Source of the DNA: Clostridia bacterium
Lineage (GTDB): Bacteria; Bacillota; Clostridia; Oscillospirales; CAG-272
Reading direction: 5' to 3'
Length of the DNA: 6,937 nucleotides
Assembly (NCBI GenBank): GCA_017395885.1
Contig: JAFQNM010000224.1
Location: 1-6,937, forward strand
Part shown: positions 5,913 to 6,937 of the stretch, in pieces
Numbering within the stretch: position 1 is the stretch's first letter
Layout: every line of letters begins with the position of its first letter
The notes under the pieces: model-generated
Database searches by the model: none
What the model saw: the letters and a program-made list of their open reading frames with translations, nothing else
Told to the model about the DNA's origin: nothing
Made by a program: the position numbers and the translations under genes

Positions 5913-6566
5913 ATGATTTATCTTCTTGAGGACGATAAGAGTATTTGCAACTTTGTTGTTTATGCATTGAATAATTCAGGCTTTGAGGCGGAGGGCTTTG
6001 AGCGACCCTCTCAGCTCTGGCAGGCTCTTGAGCGGACGGTGCCTGAGCTTGTTCTGCTTGATATAATGCTCCCGGAGGAGGATGGCATTGAGGTGCTCAG
6101 AAAGCTGAGAGCCATGCCCAAGACCTCCTCGGTGCCTGTTATTATGCTCACGGCAAAGGCAACCGAGTATGACAGAGTGCTGGGGCTTGACTCCGGCGCA
6201 GATGACTACGTTTCAAAGCCCTTCGGCATAATGGAGCTTATCTCCCGTATAAAGGCGCTTCTGCGCCGCACCTCAAGGGCGGCCGATCACGGAGAATATA
6301 CGGTTGGCGAGCTGTACGTCTGTCCTCAGAAGCACATCGTCCGTGCAGGAGACAGAGACGTTACCCTCACCTTTAAGGAGTTTGAGCTGCTTTGCCTTCT
6401 CATTTCCGAGAGGGGAACGGTGTTCAATCGGGATCAGATACTCCAGCGTATTTGGGGATATAGCTTTGACGGTGAGAACCGTACTGTGGACGTTCATATA
6501 AGAACTCTCCGTCAAAAGCTGGGCAAATGCGGCGATCTTATTGAGACCGTTCGCGGCATCGGCTAA
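5913..6566 (+). CDS. phoB: OmpR/PhoB-family response regulator, probably phosphate-responsive; C-terminal tail appears cut short
   Basis: This cytoplasmic transcription factor is controlled by phosphorylation from the kinase encoded next to it. The receiver domain (1-118) has the acidic pocket E6-D7-D8, phospho-acceptor Asp50 in LVLLDIMLPEEDG, Thr80 in IMLTAKA and Lys102 in YVSKPF. The winged-helix DNA-binding domain (about 128-217) has TLTFKEFELL and the recognition helix NRTVDVHIRTLRQKLG (189-204). AGGGAGG lies 5 nt before the ATG. The protein ends IETVRGIG, whereas relatives continue with Tyr and two or more residues (GIGYKI-like). The TAA at 6564 occupies the Tyr codon, and the next in-frame codons are Lys-Ile-Gly-Gly-stop. 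The last strand of the wing is therefore probably shortened, by mutation or sequence error. The Pho assignment rests on the PhoR-like partner and the phosphate transporter alongside; the domain alone would also fit other OmpR-type regulators. Confidence 0.9.
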   Translation: MIYLLEDDKSICNFVVYALNNSGFEAEGFERPSQLWQALERTVPELVLLDIMLPEEDGIEVLRKLRAMPKTSSVPVIMLTAKATEYDRVLGLDSGADDYVSKPFGIMELISRIKALLRRTSRAADHGEYTVGELYVCPQKHIVRAGDRDVTLTFKEFELLCLLISERGTVFNRDQILQRIWGYSFDGENRTVDVHIRTLRQKLGKCGDLIETVRGIG

Positions 6567-6571
6567 AAAAT

Positions 6572-6577
6572 AGGAGG
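6572..6577 (+). promoter_or_regulatory. Ribosome binding site that fixes a TTG start for the kinase
   Basis: AGGAGG ends 6 nt before the TTG at 6584. No ATG or GTG lies in frame nearby at suitable spacing. An in-frame CTG at 6578 is directly against the site and so too close. The site falls just after the regulator stop codon. Confidence 0.8.
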
Positions 6578-6583
6578 CTGACC

Positions 6584-6937
6584 TTGACAAAAAGGATCCA
6601 TAACGCCATACTGATAGTTTCCATCATCACCTTTTTTTGCAGTATTCTTGTGATAGTGGGAGTTTCGTTTCCCTATTTCAACGAGGAGATCCGCTCAGAG
6701 GTGATAAGCGAGGCGGTCTACCTTTGTGCGGGAACGGAGATCGGCGGCAAGGAGTATCTGGAGAGCTTCAGAGAGCATCACCGTATCACGCTGATCGATA
6801 CGGACGGCAGCGTTATATACGATACCGTTTCCGATACATATGAGCTGGAGAACCACAAGGACCGTGAGGAGGTTGCCGAGGCTCTTGAAACGGGAGAGGG
6901 AGAGAGCTACAGATACTCCTCTACCCTGACAAAGAAA
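6584..6937 (+). CDS. phoR: PhoR-like sensor histidine kinase, N-terminal 118 residues; 3' end outside window
   Basis: This is the start of a membrane sensor kinase that should phosphorylate the preceding regulator. From the TTG start it reads MTKRIHNAILIVSII, and one hydrophobic segment spans about residues 8-31. A predicted extracytoplasmic sensor region follows. It contains RITLIDTDGSVIYD (67-80), ENHKDREEVAEAL (89-101) and SYRYSSTL (108-115), the pattern found in the extracytoplasmic PAS-like domain of Firmicute PhoR kinases. The second membrane span, HAMP/PAS, His-box and ATPase domains lie beyond the right edge, so catalytic competence cannot be judged. The frame is open to the last base, 118 whole codons. 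The gene starts 17 bp after the regulator stop, or only 2 bp after the stop that would apply if the regulator ran on to 6581, which points to a translationally coupled operon. Confidence 0.88.
   Translation, partial: MTKRIHNAILIVSIITFFCSILVIVGVSFPYFNEEIRSEVISEAVYLCAGTEIGGKEYLESFREHHRITLIDTDGSVIYDTVSDTYELENHKDREEVAEALETGEGESYRYSSTLTKK

Overview
The window looks like chromosome from a fermentative anaerobic Firmicute, most likely a gut Clostridia member (Oscillospiraceae/Ruminococcaceae-like). The supports are an oxygen-sensitive pyruvate formate-lyase with its radical-SAM activase, strong GGAGG ribosome sites, a TTG start, sigma-A-type promoters, a tRNA with encoded CCA, short strong intrinsic terminators, and a Na/Pi-PhoU transporter beside a PhoB/PhoR-type two-component system. 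The taxon is inferred from gene content and style; no marker gene is present.

Layout. (1) 1-1237, + strand: the C-terminal end of pyruvate formate-lyase (pflB, cut by the left edge), then pflA in immediate contact, then a hairpin and an intrinsic terminator. (2) 1255-3514, + strand: a monocistronic unit with its own promoter, a 720-residue cytosolic family 3 glycoside hydrolase (BglX-like beta-glucosidase/xylosidase), and a strong terminator. (3) 3574-3731, + strand: a single tRNA-Gln(CTG) gene with a perfect-consensus promoter and its own terminator. (4) 3732-3925: no gene, but rich in inverted repeats, possibly a copy of a dispersed intergenic element. (5) 3924-5686, - strand: a Na+/phosphate cotransporter fused to a C-terminal PhoU-like domain, ending in a branched terminator. 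(6) 5687-5912: a divergent regulatory region with three GTTAAAT repeats that resemble Pho boxes, and a promoter for the rightward operon. (7) 5913-6937, + strand: an OmpR/PhoB-family response regulator and the start of its PhoR-like histidine kinase (cut by the right edge, TTG start).

How it fits together. The right half reads as a phosphate-response locus: a sensor kinase and regulator transcribed away from a phosphate transporter that carries its own PhoU domain, with candidate regulator sites between them. The left half is sugar fermentation: the hydrolase would release monosaccharides from beta-linked oligosaccharides, and PFL would cleave the resulting pyruvate to acetyl-CoA and formate. 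There is no evidence that the two halves are co-regulated.

Most notable observations: the three 7-bp repeats, two of them 11 bp apart, between the Pho genes; and a stop codon in the response regulator exactly where the family has its conserved near-terminal Tyr, followed in frame by the expected Lys-Ile. I found no mobile element, CRISPR array, defence system or clearly new system.
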